Shown here one piece after another: positions 33,083-41,482 of a DNA stretch of 64,000 nt (within the stretch, counting starts at the first letter, position 1; every line of letters starts with the position of its first letter). Source of the stretch: JAYOEY01 sp038116945. GTDB taxonomy: Bacteria > Pseudomonadota > Alphaproteobacteria > MPNO01 > UBA2964. The stretch spans positions 124,001 through 188,000 of the forward strand of contig JAYOEY010000001.1 of the NCBI GenBank assembly GCA_038116945.1, in the 5' to 3' direction. The position numbers and the translations under genes are program-made. The notes beneath the pieces were generated by a model. It ran no database searches. It was given only the letters and a program-made list of their open reading frames with translations, and had not been told where the DNA came from.

Positions 33083-33997
33083 ATGGAGTATTTCCTTCAG
33101 CAGCTGATCAACGGAATCACACTCGGCGCGATATACGGTCTTATCGCCATCGGCTATACGATGGTCTACGGCATCGTCGGAATGATCAACTTCGCGCACG
33201 GCGAAATTTTCATGGTCGGCGCATTTATTTCCCTTATGAGCTTTATCGTTCTGGCGCCTGTGGGAGGGGCGTCGGTGGTCGTTGCGATCATCGTTGTTCT
33301 GCTGGTTTCGATGCTGCTGACCGCCGTATACGGCTGGACGCTCGAACGCGTCGCCTATCGCCCGTTGCGCGGATCGCCACGGCTGGCGGCGCTGATTTCG
33401 GCCATCGGTATGTCGATCTTTCTGCAGAACTACGTCCAGCTAAGCCAGGGCGCGCGGGTGAAAAGCATTCAGCCCCTCGTGACGGGGCGTTTCAGCCTTT
33501 ACGCGGGCGAGGGCTTCACGGTGACGCTCAGCTACATGCAGATCACGATCTTCGTTGCGACAGCCGCTACCATGATCCTGTTCTGGCTTCTGATTGCGCG
33601 GACGTCGCTCGGACGGGCGCAAAGGGCCTGCGAACAGGACAGCACCATGGCGGCCCTCCTCGGCATAGACGTCGACCGGACGATTTCGATTACATTCGTG
33701 CTTGGCGCGTCGCTTGCGGCGGTCGCAGGGACGATGGTGACGCTTTATTACGGCGTCATCGATTTCTATGTCGGGTTTCTGGCAGGCATCAAGGCGTTCA
33801 CTGCAGCGGTTCTCGGCGGAATTGGGTCGATCCCCGGAGCCATGCTTGGCGGGCTTCTGATCGGTCTGATCGAATCGTTCTGGTCGGGCTATTTCACCAT
33901 CGAGTACAAGGATGTAGCGGCTTATTCGATCCTTGTGCTTGTGCTGATTTTCCGTCCGACCGGGCTGCTGGGGCGGCCGGAAATCGAGAAAGTCTGA
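33083..33997 (+). CDS. livH: branched-chain amino acid ABC transporter permease LivH-type
   Basis: A 304-residue inner-membrane permease with about eight membrane segments. It opens with the family signature FLQQLINGITLGAIYGLIAI and YTMVYGIVGMINFAHGEIFM, and its late region (FLAGIKAFTAAVLGGIGSIP) is the cytoplasmic coupling EAA-like loop. LivH forms the translocation pore with LivM. First gene of a livH-livM-livG-livF-DUF6867-livK operon; its stop overlaps the livM start by one base. Symbol assigned by family, substrate may be other than branched-chain amino acids. Confidence 0.9.
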   Translation: MEYFLQQLINGITLGAIYGLIAIGYTMVYGIVGMINFAHGEIFMVGAFISLMSFIVLAPVGGASVVVAIIVVLLVSMLLTAVYGWTLERVAYRPLRGSPRLAALISAIGMSIFLQNYVQLSQGARVKSIQPLVTGRFSLYAGEGFTVTLSYMQITIFVATAATMILFWLLIARTSLGRAQRACEQDSTMAALLGIDVDRTISITFVLGASLAAVAGTMVTLYYGVIDFYVGFLAGIKAFTAAVLGGIGSIPGAMLGGLLIGLIESFWSGYFTIEYKDVAAYSILVLVLIFRPTGLLGRPEIEKV

Positions 33998-35433
33998 TGG
34001 CGGGCACAGTCGCTGCTTCAGGATCCGGCGATGCCAGGCCCCTGTCGTCGGCTCTGCGCGATGCTTTCGTGATTTCCATCGTCGCCGTCGTCGTCATGTT
34101 GCCGATGATCGGTCTGTTTACGACGCCGTCCGGCGGAGCGCTGGTCGTCGAAACCCGGTTTCCCGAACTCGGTTTGGCGGTGTTGCTCGTGTTTCTCGGA
34201 AGGCTCGGGTTGAACTGGGCGGTTGAGGACCATCCCGCCGGGGCGGGAGCGCTGGGCGCCGGGACAGCCATTGCCGGTACCGGCGGACTCTTTCCCGGAC
34301 ACCTGCTGACCGCACTCGCCATCGGCGGCGGGCTGCTGCTTGTCTTCGTCGCTGCGACAAAGTCGCGGGCAGGGACGGTCGCATGGCGCTCCCTGTCGGC
34401 GAAGACTGGTAATCTGGCGCGATCGGGTGTCTGGATCGGGGCCGCATTGATACTGTTCGCCGTCGCGCTTCCCTGGCTGCCGTTTACGGACAGAAGGCTC
34501 CTCGACCTCGCGACGCTGGTCCTGATTTACGTGATGCTGGGGTGGGGACTTAACATCGTCGTCGGTCTCGCCGGTCTTCTCGATCTCGGGTACGTCGCGT
34601 TTTATGCCGTCGGCGCCTATTCCTTCGCTCTGCTGGCGCAGCATTTCGATTTTTCGTTCTGGATGGCCTTGCCGGTGGCAGGTCTCATGGCCGCGTTTTT
34701 CGGTATCGTGCTGGGCTTTCCGGTTCTACGGCTGAGGGGCGATTACCTCGCCATCGTTACCCTGGGGTTTGGCGAGATGATCCGTGTGATTCTCATCAAC
34801 TGGGTACCGGTGACCCGTGGTCCCGATGGCATCTCCGGAATCCCGCGTCCGACTTTCTTCGGCCTTTCCCTGACGCGGCGGCCGCCCGAAGGGGCCGAGT
34901 CATTCCATGATTATTTCAACCTGCCCTACGCTCCGGCCGACCGGGTGATTTTTCTTTTCTATATCGTGCTGGTCCTGGCGCTGCTGACCAATCTCTTTAT
35001 CCGGCGGATCCGGCGATTGCCGGTTGGACGGGCCTGGGAGGCTCTGCGCGAGGACGAGATCGCGTGCCGTTCGCTCGGTCTGAACCCGACCAATATAAAG
35101 CTGTCCGCGTTCGCGCTCGGTGCCATGTTCGGAGGCCTGGCAGGGTGCGTCTTCGCAGCCCGTCAAGGCTTCATCAGCCCTGAGAGTTTCACTTTTATCG
35201 AATCCGCGATCATTCTGGCGGTCGTCGTGCTCGGAGGCATGGGAAACCAGCTCGGGGTCGCGATCGCGGCCGTGCTGCTGATCGGGTTGCCCGAATGGTT
35301 TCGCGAACTGCAGGAATATCGAATGCTGGCCTTTGGCGCGCTTATGGTGCTGATCATGGCATGGCGGCCCCGCGGGTTGCTGGCGCAGCGCAGCCCCACG
35401 GCGCTGCTTCGCCGCGACGGGAAAAGCGCATGA
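33997..35433 (+). CDS. livM: branched-chain amino acid ABC transporter permease LivM-type
   Basis: A 478-residue permease, longer than usual (about 300-430) because of an N-terminal extension with extra membrane segments (residues about 20-120). The core from about 170 has VMLGWGLNIVVGLAGLLDLG and RLRGDYLAIVTLGFGEMIRV, signatures of LivM. C-terminal cytoplasmic loop GRAWEALREDEIACRSLGLN is the contact to the ATPase. It overlaps livG by four bases (ATGA). Confidence 0.9.
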   Translation: MAGTVAASGSGDARPLSSALRDAFVISIVAVVVMLPMIGLFTTPSGGALVVETRFPELGLAVLLVFLGRLGLNWAVEDHPAGAGALGAGTAIAGTGGLFPGHLLTALAIGGGLLLVFVAATKSRAGTVAWRSLSAKTGNLARSGVWIGAALILFAVALPWLPFTDRRLLDLATLVLIYVMLGWGLNIVVGLAGLLDLGYVAFYAVGAYSFALLAQHFDFSFWMALPVAGLMAAFFGIVLGFPVLRLRGDYLAIVTLGFGEMIRVILINWVPVTRGPDGISGIPRPTFFGLSLTRRPPEGAESFHDYFNLPYAPADRVIFLFYIVLVLALLTNLFIRRIRRLPVGRAWEALREDEIACRSLGLNPTNIKLSAFALGAMFGGLAGCVFAARQGFISPESFTFIESAIILAVVVLGGMGNQLGVAIAAVLLIGLPEWFRELQEYRMLAFGALMVLIMAWRPRGLLAQRSPTALLRRDGKSA

Positions 35434-36230
35434 CGGCGTTACTGACAGTCGAGCATCTGACCATGCGTTTCGGCGGGCTGGTGGCCGTCGACGACCTGTC
35501 CTTCGAAGCGGAAGACAGGTCGGTCACTGCGATAATCGGTCCGAACGGTGCGGGAAAGACCACCGTCTTCAACTGCCTGACCGGTTTTTATCGGCCGTCC
35601 GTCGGCAGCCTCCGCGTCGAAAAGGACGGTCGCCTGCATCGGCTGGAGCGCATGGAGGGGTTCCGTATCGCGCGGGATGCGCGGCTGGCGCGGACGTTCC
35701 AGAACATTCGCCTGTTTCCCCAGATGACCGTTCTCGAGAACCTGCTCGTGGCCCAGCACCAGAGTCTGATGAAGGCTTCCGGATGGTCGGTCCTGGGGCT
35801 CCTTGGCTCCTCAGCATACAGGGCGGCGGAACAGGAAGCCATCGAACGTGCGGTCGGCTGGTTGCGGAGGATCGGGCTCGAAGGGGCGGTCAATCTGGAG
35901 GCCGGCACTCTTTCCTATGGCGATCAGCGGCGACTTGAAATCGCCCGGGCGATGTGTACGAAGCCGGTTCTGCTGTGCCTCGACGAACCGGCCGCCGGGC
36001 TCAATCCGCGGGAGTCCGCCGATCTGTGCAACCTGCTTGTGAGCATCCGCGATGATGACGGGATCGGCGTGCTGCTGATCGAGCACGATATGAGCGTCGT
36101 CATGTCGATTTCGGATCGTATCGTCGTACTGGATCACGGCAGCCGGATCGCTGAGGGCGACCCCTCGTCGGTTTCGCGCGATCCCGCCGTAATCCGCGCC
36201 TATCTGGGCGAGGAGGAAGGGGCGGCGTGA
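35430..36230 (+). CDS. livG: branched-chain amino acid ABC transporter ATP-binding protein LivG-type
   Basis: A 266-residue ABC ATPase: Walker A GPNGAGKTT near residue 35, signature TLSYGDQRRLEIARAMC near 165 (LSYGD instead of LSGGQ is usual for LivG), Walker B LLCLDEPAAGLNP, H-loop IEHDMSVVM. The long insertion after Walker A (ARTFQNIRLFPQMTVLENLL) is LivG-like. ATG 35430 overlaps the livM stop; the open frame upstream of it is a shadow. Confidence 0.92.
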   Translation: MTALLTVEHLTMRFGGLVAVDDLSFEAEDRSVTAIIGPNGAGKTTVFNCLTGFYRPSVGSLRVEKDGRLHRLERMEGFRIARDARLARTFQNIRLFPQMTVLENLLVAQHQSLMKASGWSVLGLLGSSAYRAAEQEAIERAVGWLRRIGLEGAVNLEAGTLSYGDQRRLEIARAMCTKPVLLCLDEPAAGLNPRESADLCNLLVSIRDDDGIGVLLIEHDMSVVMSISDRIVVLDHGSRIAEGDPSSVSRDPAVIRAYLGEEEGAA

Positions 36231-36967
36231 CGCATCTGATCGAAATCGATGGCGTTCGGGCCCATTACGGGCGCATTCAGGCGCTGGATGACGTAACGCT
36301 GCATATCGACGAGGGAGAAACCGTCGCTCTGATCGGTGCCAACGGCGCGGGCAAGACAACGCTGCTGATGACAGTGTGCGGTCAGCCGGCGCCGTCCGCG
36401 GGAACTATCCGGTTCGATGGCACTGACATCACCGGTCGCCGGCCGCACGAAATCGCACGGATGGGCATTGCTCACGCGCCCGAGGGACGACGGATATTTC
36501 CGCGCATGACGGTCCTCGAAAACCTGCAGATGGGCGCCGTTGCCGGCGGGGGCGTCGGGCTCTCGGACGGTCTTGAAAGGGCGTTCGAGATGTTTCCGCT
36601 CCTCAAGGAACGGAAAAGCCAGCGCGGAGGAACCCTGTCGGGCGGCGAACAACAGATGCTTGCCATCGCAAGGGCCCTGATGAGCCAACCGAGGCTGCTG
36701 CTGCTGGATGAACCCTCGCTCGGTCTGGCGCCGATGATCGTGAGACAGATTTTTGCGGCTATCGCGCGCCTGAATCGCGAGGAGGGCGTTACCGTTTTTC
36801 TGGTCGAACAGAATGCCTATCATGCGCTGCGGCTGGCGCATCGTGGCTATGTCATGGTCAATGGCCGGATCGACATGACCGGTACGGGCGAAGCGTTGCT
36901 GTCCGACGAAAACGTGAAATCGGCGTACCTCGAAGGCGGTGCGTCGGTCGCGGGGAGCCGGACATGA
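36227..36967 (+). CDS. livF: branched-chain amino acid ABC transporter ATP-binding protein LivF-type
   Basis: A 246-residue ABC ATPase with GANGAGKTT (Walker A), LSGGEQQMLAIARALM (signature), LLLLDEPSLGLAP (Walker B) and VFLVEQNAYHAL (H-loop variant Q of LivF). The start is GTG at 36227 in a GTGA overlap with livG. Pairs with LivG to power uptake through LivHM. Confidence 0.92.
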   Translation: MTHLIEIDGVRAHYGRIQALDDVTLHIDEGETVALIGANGAGKTTLLMTVCGQPAPSAGTIRFDGTDITGRRPHEIARMGIAHAPEGRRIFPRMTVLENLQMGAVAGGGVGLSDGLERAFEMFPLLKERKSQRGGTLSGGEQQMLAIARALMSQPRLLLLDEPSLGLAPMIVRQIFAAIARLNREEGVTVFLVEQNAYHALRLAHRGYVMVNGRIDMTGTGEALLSDENVKSAYLEGGASVAGSRT

Positions 36968-37362
36968 CATTCGATCCCTGGGTGTTCCTGTTTCTGACGG
37001 TTATTCTGATCGGCGGTGCCGGTCTGCTGACCGGTCAGGCGCTGGCCAATGCCTGGCGTCCGATATGGCAGCTCTTTCTGTCGTGTCTGTTGCTCGGGAT
37101 TGCCGACCGTTTCCTGGTTTTTGCCCTGTTTGGCGGCGAATTATTGTCGCTGCCGGGGTTCGTCATGGATGCCGTTGTCATCGTATCGGCAGGACTTTTC
37201 GGTTACCGGATGACCATGGCGCGCAGGATGACCGAACAGTATCCGTGGATTTACCAGCGGCGCGGCCTTTTTTCGTGGAAAGAGAAAACGGGCGGCGGAA
37301 TCCGGCGATCCTTGTCCGACGGGCTTTATCGGCTAAAGTCCGGATACAGACCGAGGGAGTAG
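36964..37362 (+). CDS. small membrane protein of the liv operon (DUF6867-like)
   Basis: A 132-residue protein with three or so membrane segments (VFLFLTVILIGGAGLLTGQA, PIWQLFLSCLLLGIADRFLV, FVMDAVVIVSAGLFGY) and a basic cytoplasmic tail (TEQYPWIYQRRGLFSWK). It overlaps livF by four bases and is followed by livK after six, so it belongs to the operon. I recognise it as the DUF6867 type found in alphaproteobacterial liv operons. Role unknown; an accessory transporter subunit is inference. Confidence 0.72.
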   Translation: MTFDPWVFLFLTVILIGGAGLLTGQALANAWRPIWQLFLSCLLLGIADRFLVFALFGGELLSLPGFVMDAVVIVSAGLFGYRMTMARRMTEQYPWIYQRRGLFSWKEKTGGGIRRSLSDGLYRLKSGYRPRE

Positions 37363-37368
37363 ACAAGC

Positions 37369-38469
37369 ATGAATACGAAGTTTCTGGCCTACGCCATATC
37401 CGCATTCTCGATCGCAATTTCCGCTCAGGCGCGCGCCGATATCGGTGTCGCCGTCGCGGGGCCGATGACCGGGCAGTACGCATCGTTCGGCGAACAGATG
37501 CGGAAGGGAGTCGAAATGGCGGTCGCCGACATTAATCGGGCGGGCGGCCTGCTGGGGCAGAAGCTTCGGATGGAAGTCGGCGACGATGCGTGTGACCCCA
37601 AACAGGCGGTGGCGGTGGCTAACCAGCTTGCATCGAAGGGCGTAAAGTTCGTCGCGGGCCATTTCTGTTCGGGCTCGTCGATTCCGGCGTCCAATGTCTA
37701 CGCCGAGGAAGACATGATCCAGATTTCGCCGGCGTCGACCAATCCCCGCCTGACCGAACGAAAACTGGCCAACGTTTTTCGGACCTGCGGCCGGGACGAT
37801 CAGCAGGGACTCATCGTCGGCGAGTTTCTGGCGAAAAGATTTGGCGACCGGAAGATCGCGGTGATCCATGACAAGACCGCCTATGGCAAGGGGCTTGCCG
37901 ACGAAACGCGAAAAACGCTGACAAAGAACGGCGTCAAGCCGGCCATGTACGAGGCCTATACGGCCGGTGAGCGGGATTACACCGCGCTGATCACCAAGCT
38001 GAAGGCCGCAGGAATCGACGTTCTGTATGTCGGCGGCTATCACACCGAGGCTGGGCTGATGGTGCGCCAGATGCGTCAGCAGGGCATGAAGACGGTTCTG
38101 GTTTCGGGCGATGCGCTGGTTACCCAGGAGTACTGGCAGATCACGGGTAAGGCCGGCGAAGGAACGTTGATGACCTTCAGCCCCGATCCGCGAAAGAATC
38201 CGGTCGCTCTGCCGCTGGTGAAGCGGTTCCGCGCCGCCGGTTACGAGCCCGAAGGCTATACGCTTTACTCCTATGGCGCGGTGCAGGCCTGGGCGGAATC
38301 GGTCCGCCAGGCGAAGACCGTGAATACGGCGAAGGTCATCGCCCAGCTCAGGAAAGGCAAATTCGAGACCGTACTGGGGCCGATCGGTTTCGATGCGAAG
38401 GGCGACGTAACCGCGCCGGGATACGTTCTCTACGAGTGGAAGAACGGCAAGTACGATTATTTCAAATAG
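37369..38469 (+). CDS. branched-chain amino acid ABC transporter substrate-binding protein
   Basis: A 366-residue periplasmic protein with a signal peptide (FLAYAISAFSIAISAQARA) and the Peripla_BP_6 fold: ADIGVAVAGPMTGQYASFGE, then INRAGGLLGQKLRMEVGDDA, CSGSSIPASNVYAEEDMIQI and YGKGLADETRKTLTKNG. These are the LivK/LivJ landmarks. Last gene of the liv operon. It probably binds an amino acid or small organic acid; exact ligand cannot be told. Confidence 0.9.
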   Translation: MNTKFLAYAISAFSIAISAQARADIGVAVAGPMTGQYASFGEQMRKGVEMAVADINRAGGLLGQKLRMEVGDDACDPKQAVAVANQLASKGVKFVAGHFCSGSSIPASNVYAEEDMIQISPASTNPRLTERKLANVFRTCGRDDQQGLIVGEFLAKRFGDRKIAVIHDKTAYGKGLADETRKTLTKNGVKPAMYEAYTAGERDYTALITKLKAAGIDVLYVGGYHTEAGLMVRQMRQQGMKTVLVSGDALVTQEYWQITGKAGEGTLMTFSPDPRKNPVALPLVKRFRAAGYEPEGYTLYSYGAVQAWAESVRQAKTVNTAKVIAQLRKGKFETVLGPIGFDAKGDVTAPGYVLYEWKNGKYDYFK

Positions 38470-38487
38470 CTGTTCGTCAGGTCCGAT

Positions 38488-38931
38488 TCACGCGGAACGG
38501 CGAGGCGCTTTTTCGCCTTTCTTGCGTCCGAGACCAATTCTCTTGGCAAAAACGGAACGCTTCTTGGCGTAATTCGGGGCGACCATCGGGTAATCCGACG
38601 GCAGTCCCCATTTGGCGCGATACTCGTTCGGCGTCATGCCGTAGGCCGCTCGGAGGTGCCGTTTCAGCATCTTGAGCTGTTTGCCGTCTTCAAGACAAAC
38701 GAGATATTCGGGCGTAATCGAACGGCGGACGCTGACGGCCGGCTTCTGCGGTTCGCCTTCCGACGTCGCCGGTCCGCTGTTCAGCGCGGTGAGAGACCCG
38801 TAAACGGTATTGATGACGTCAGGCACCTGCGCGGAAGGCACCGGGTTGTTGCTTACATAAGATGCGACGATATCGACCGCCATGCGGAGTATATCGGACT
38901 GCGGAATGGTATCGGGCCCGTCTTTAGCCAT
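38488..38931 (-). CDS. mucR: MucR/Ros family transcriptional regulator
   Basis: A 147-residue protein. The N-terminal helical half (LRMAVDIVASYVSNNPVP, VPDVINTVYGSL) and the Ros/MucR zinc-finger-like half with YLVCLEDGKQLKMLKRHLRA and YGMTPNEYRAKWGLPSDYPM are complete. MucR proteins repress or activate exopolysaccharide, motility and virulence genes in alphaproteobacteria, and they autoregulate. Its C-terminus is basic (KKGEKAPRRSA). Convergent with the liv operon and divergent from rpiB. Confidence 0.92.
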   Translation of the reverse strand: MAKDGPDTIPQSDILRMAVDIVASYVSNNPVPSAQVPDVINTVYGSLTALNSGPATSEGEPQKPAVSVRRSITPEYLVCLEDGKQLKMLKRHLRAAYGMTPNEYRAKWGLPSDYPMVAPNYAKKRSVFAKRIGLGRKKGEKAPRRSA

Positions 38932-38978
38932 TTTTTATTTCCATCGGGAAGATTTCGTTTAAAGGAAACCGCTATTCG

Positions 38979-38990
38979 CATGTCGACATG
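38979..38990. promoter_or_regulatory. 12-bp perfect palindrome upstream of mucR
   Basis: CATGTCGACATG is its own reverse complement. It lies about 50 bases upstream of the mucR start, flanked by AT-rich sequence (39000-39035). On the minus strand it follows a -35-like TTGACT (38999-38994). A regulatory site for mucR itself or a partner is possible. Confidence 0.4.
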
Positions 38991-39231
38991 GCGAAGTCAA
39001 TATTAATCACAACTGGTATTACTGATAGAATTGGCGGGTTGGACGCCGAGTTTCGAGCGGGTACGGCTCCGATGCTTCGGAAACTCTGGCGATGACCGAT
39101 ATCGGGCATCGTTCGTACGGTCGATGCGACGGTCGCCAGGAAGATTCCGACCGATAGTGTGGGCTGGCATCGGCCGATCCATATATGGTAGTTTCCCGAC
39201 GACGTCCAAAACATGTCCGGGACACTCAGAA

Positions 39232-39666
39232 ATGGCATCGGAAACCGTCGCAGTCGGCGCCGATCATGGCGGTTATTCGCTTAAGGTTGCGCTGAAGGAA
39301 TTACTTTCGGCCAAGGGATACGAGGTGATCGATTTCGGGACCGACAGCGAAGATTCGGTCGATTATCCGGAGTTCGCCGACCTTGTGGCCGACGCAGTGT
39401 CCGGCGGTCGCGCCCAGCGGGGGCTTCTGGTATGCGGAAGCGGCATCGGAATGTCGATTGCGGCAAACCGGCATCCCGGCATTCGGGCGGCGCTTTGTCA
39501 CGACCGGGAAACGGCAAGGCTCTCGCGGCAGCATAACAACGCAAACGTACTGGTGCTTGGCGGCCGCATGACCGACCGGAAAACCGCCGAGGAATGCCTG
39601 GAGCTGTTTCTCGAAACGGACTTCGAAGGCGGCCGTCATCAGCGGCGCGTTGACAAACTCAAATAA
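39232..39666 (+). CDS. rpiB: ribose 5-phosphate isomerase B
   Basis: A 144-residue LacAB_rpiB protein: VAVGADHGGYSLKVALKELL at the N-terminus, active-site CGSGIGMSIAANR near residue 68 and HDRETARLSRQHNNANVLVL near 100. It interconverts ribose and ribulose 5-phosphate in the pentose phosphate pathway. The open frame continues upstream to 39031, but ATG 39232 is the family start. It leads the rpiB-glyA-nrdR-rib operon. A CCATATATGG palindrome lies at 39179-39188 in its upstream region. Confidence 0.92.
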   Translation: MASETVAVGADHGGYSLKVALKELLSAKGYEVIDFGTDSEDSVDYPEFADLVADAVSGGRAQRGLLVCGSGIGMSIAANRHPGIRAALCHDRETARLSRQHNNANVLVLGGRMTDRKTAEECLELFLETDFEGGRHQRRVDKLK

Positions 39667-39685
39667 GCCACATCAGGAGCAGATA

Positions 39686-40996
39686 ATGACCATGAGCGGG
39701 ACAGCAGCCCAGTCCGGCATCCCGGAAGGATTTTTTACCGAGGCACTGTCCGACAGGGATCCCGAGCTTTTTAGATCGCTTACCGGCGAACTGGGGCGTT
39801 TGCAGGGACAGGTTGAACTGATCGCCTCGGAAAATGTTGTTTCCAGGGCGGTGCTGGAAGCCACCGGTTCGGTCCTGACCAACAAATATGCCGAAGGTTA
39901 TCCGGGCCGCCGTTATTACGGCGGTTGTGAATACGTGGACGTCGCGGAGGCGCTGGCGATCGAGCGGGCGCGGAAACTGTTCGGCTGTTCTTTCGTGAAC
40001 GTTCAGCCGCATGCGGGGGCGCAGGCCAATCTCGGGGTTTATGTCGCCCTCTGCCAGCCGGGCGACACGATCCTCGGGATGTCGCTTGCCGCGGGCGGTC
40101 ATCTGACTCATGGGGCGCGGCCCAATTTTTCCGGCAAATGGCTCAACGCGGTGCAGTACGGCGTCCGCGCCGACGATCACCGGATCGACTTCGAAGAGGT
40201 CGAGAAGCTGGCCCGCGAGCACAGGCCGAAGATCATCGTCGCCGGCGGTTCCGCCTATCCGAGGGTTATCGACTTTGAGCGTTTCCGTTCGATCGCCGAT
40301 GAAGTCGGCGCCTACCTGATGGTCGACATGGCGCATTTTGCGGGGCTGGTGGCGGGCGGCGTCCACCCCAGCCCCCTGCCGCATGCGCACGTGGTAACCA
40401 CGACGACGCACAAGACGTTGCGCGGACCGCGCGGCGGCATGATCCTGTCGAACGACGAGGAAATCGGAAAGAAAATCAATTCCGCGATCTTCCCCGGCAC
40501 CCAGGGCGGCCCGCTGATGCATGTCATCGCCGCCAAGGCGGTCGCTTTCGGCGAAGCGTTGCGGCCCGATTTTCGGGAATATTCCGCCCGTGTCGTCGAA
40601 AACGCCCGCACGCTGGCGGATACCCTCGCCGGTCAGGGGCTCGATATCGTATCGGGCGGCACGGATACGCACCTGATGCTGGTCGATCTCCGGCCGAAGG
40701 GGCTTACAGGCAAGGAAGCCGAAGCCAGTCTCGAGGCCGCCGGCATTACGTGCAACAAGAACGGAATTCCGTTCGATCCGGAAAAGCCGACGGTTACGTC
40801 CGGCATCAGGTTGGGGACGCCGGCCAGCACCACGCGCGGCTTCGGCCCCCAGGAATTCGCCCAGGTTGGAAACATGATTGTCGAGGTCCTGGACGGGCTT
40901 GCAGCAGGCAACGGCGACAATTCATCCGTCGAAGCTGCTGTCCGTAGCCGGATCGGCGAACTGTGTGCGAAATTCCCGGTTTATCCGGGACATTGA
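39686..40996 (+). CDS. glyA: serine hydroxymethyltransferase
   Basis: A 436-residue PLP enzyme with VELIASENVVSRAVLEATGS, YPGRRYYGGCEYVDVAE, and the PLP lysine motif TTTHKTLRGPRGGMIL near residue 240. It converts serine and tetrahydrofolate into glycine and methylene-THF. ATG 39686 has AGGAG seven bases upstream; another ATG is two codons later. It follows rpiB by 19 bases and precedes nrdR. Confidence 0.96.
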   Translation: MTMSGTAAQSGIPEGFFTEALSDRDPELFRSLTGELGRLQGQVELIASENVVSRAVLEATGSVLTNKYAEGYPGRRYYGGCEYVDVAEALAIERARKLFGCSFVNVQPHAGAQANLGVYVALCQPGDTILGMSLAAGGHLTHGARPNFSGKWLNAVQYGVRADDHRIDFEEVEKLAREHRPKIIVAGGSAYPRVIDFERFRSIADEVGAYLMVDMAHFAGLVAGGVHPSPLPHAHVVTTTTHKTLRGPRGGMILSNDEEIGKKINSAIFPGTQGGPLMHVIAAKAVAFGEALRPDFREYSARVVENARTLADTLAGQGLDIVSGGTDTHLMLVDLRPKGLTGKEAEASLEAAGITCNKNGIPFDPEKPTVTSGIRLGTPASTTRGFGPQEFAQVGNMIVEVLDGLAAGNGDNSSVEAAVRSRIGELCAKFPVYPGH

Positions 40997-41026
40997 CCCG
41001 GCCGGCGAAAGGGGGAGGGATTACCC

Positions 41027-41482
41027 ATGCGATGCCCATTTTGTGGCGCTGACGATACCCAGGTGAAGGACTCACGCCCGACCGAGGAGGGAGCGGCCAT
41101 CCGCCGTCGCCGCGCCTGCACCGGTTGCGGCATGCGTTTCACGACGTTCGAACGCGTGCAGCTGCGCGAACTGACGGTCGTAAAACAGGGAGGCAAGCGC
41201 GAACCGCTTGACCGGGACAAGCTCGCGCGTTCCATGAATATCGCGCTGAGGAAACGCAACGTCGATCCGGAACGGGTCGAGCGGGTGATCAATGGAATCG
41301 TCCGAAGGCTGGAAAGCAGTGGCGAAAGCGAGGTCTCTTCCACGGCGGTCGGCGAGATGGTGATGGCGGCGCTCGCCAGCCTCGATCAGGTTGCCTATGT
41401 CCGCTATGCGTCGGTTTACAGGAATTTCCGCGAAGCGAGCGATTTCGGCGAGTTCGTAGGGTCGCTTGGTGACGACGACTGA
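41027..41482 (+). CDS. nrdR: transcriptional repressor NrdR
   Basis: A 151-residue protein with an N-terminal zinc ribbon (MRCPFCGADDTQVKDSR and ACTGCGMRFTTFE) and an ATP-cone (VKQGGKREPLDRDKLARSM). NrdR represses ribonucleotide reductase genes according to ATP/dATP. Complete and of family length. It sits 30 bases after glyA and overlaps ribD by 14 bases. The glyA-nrdR-rib order is common in alphaproteobacteria. Confidence 0.96.
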   Translation: MRCPFCGADDTQVKDSRPTEEGAAIRRRRACTGCGMRFTTFERVQLRELTVVKQGGKREPLDRDKLARSMNIALRKRNVDPERVERVINGIVRRLESSGESEVSSTAVGEMVMAALASLDQVAYVRYASVYRNFREASDFGEFVGSLGDDD

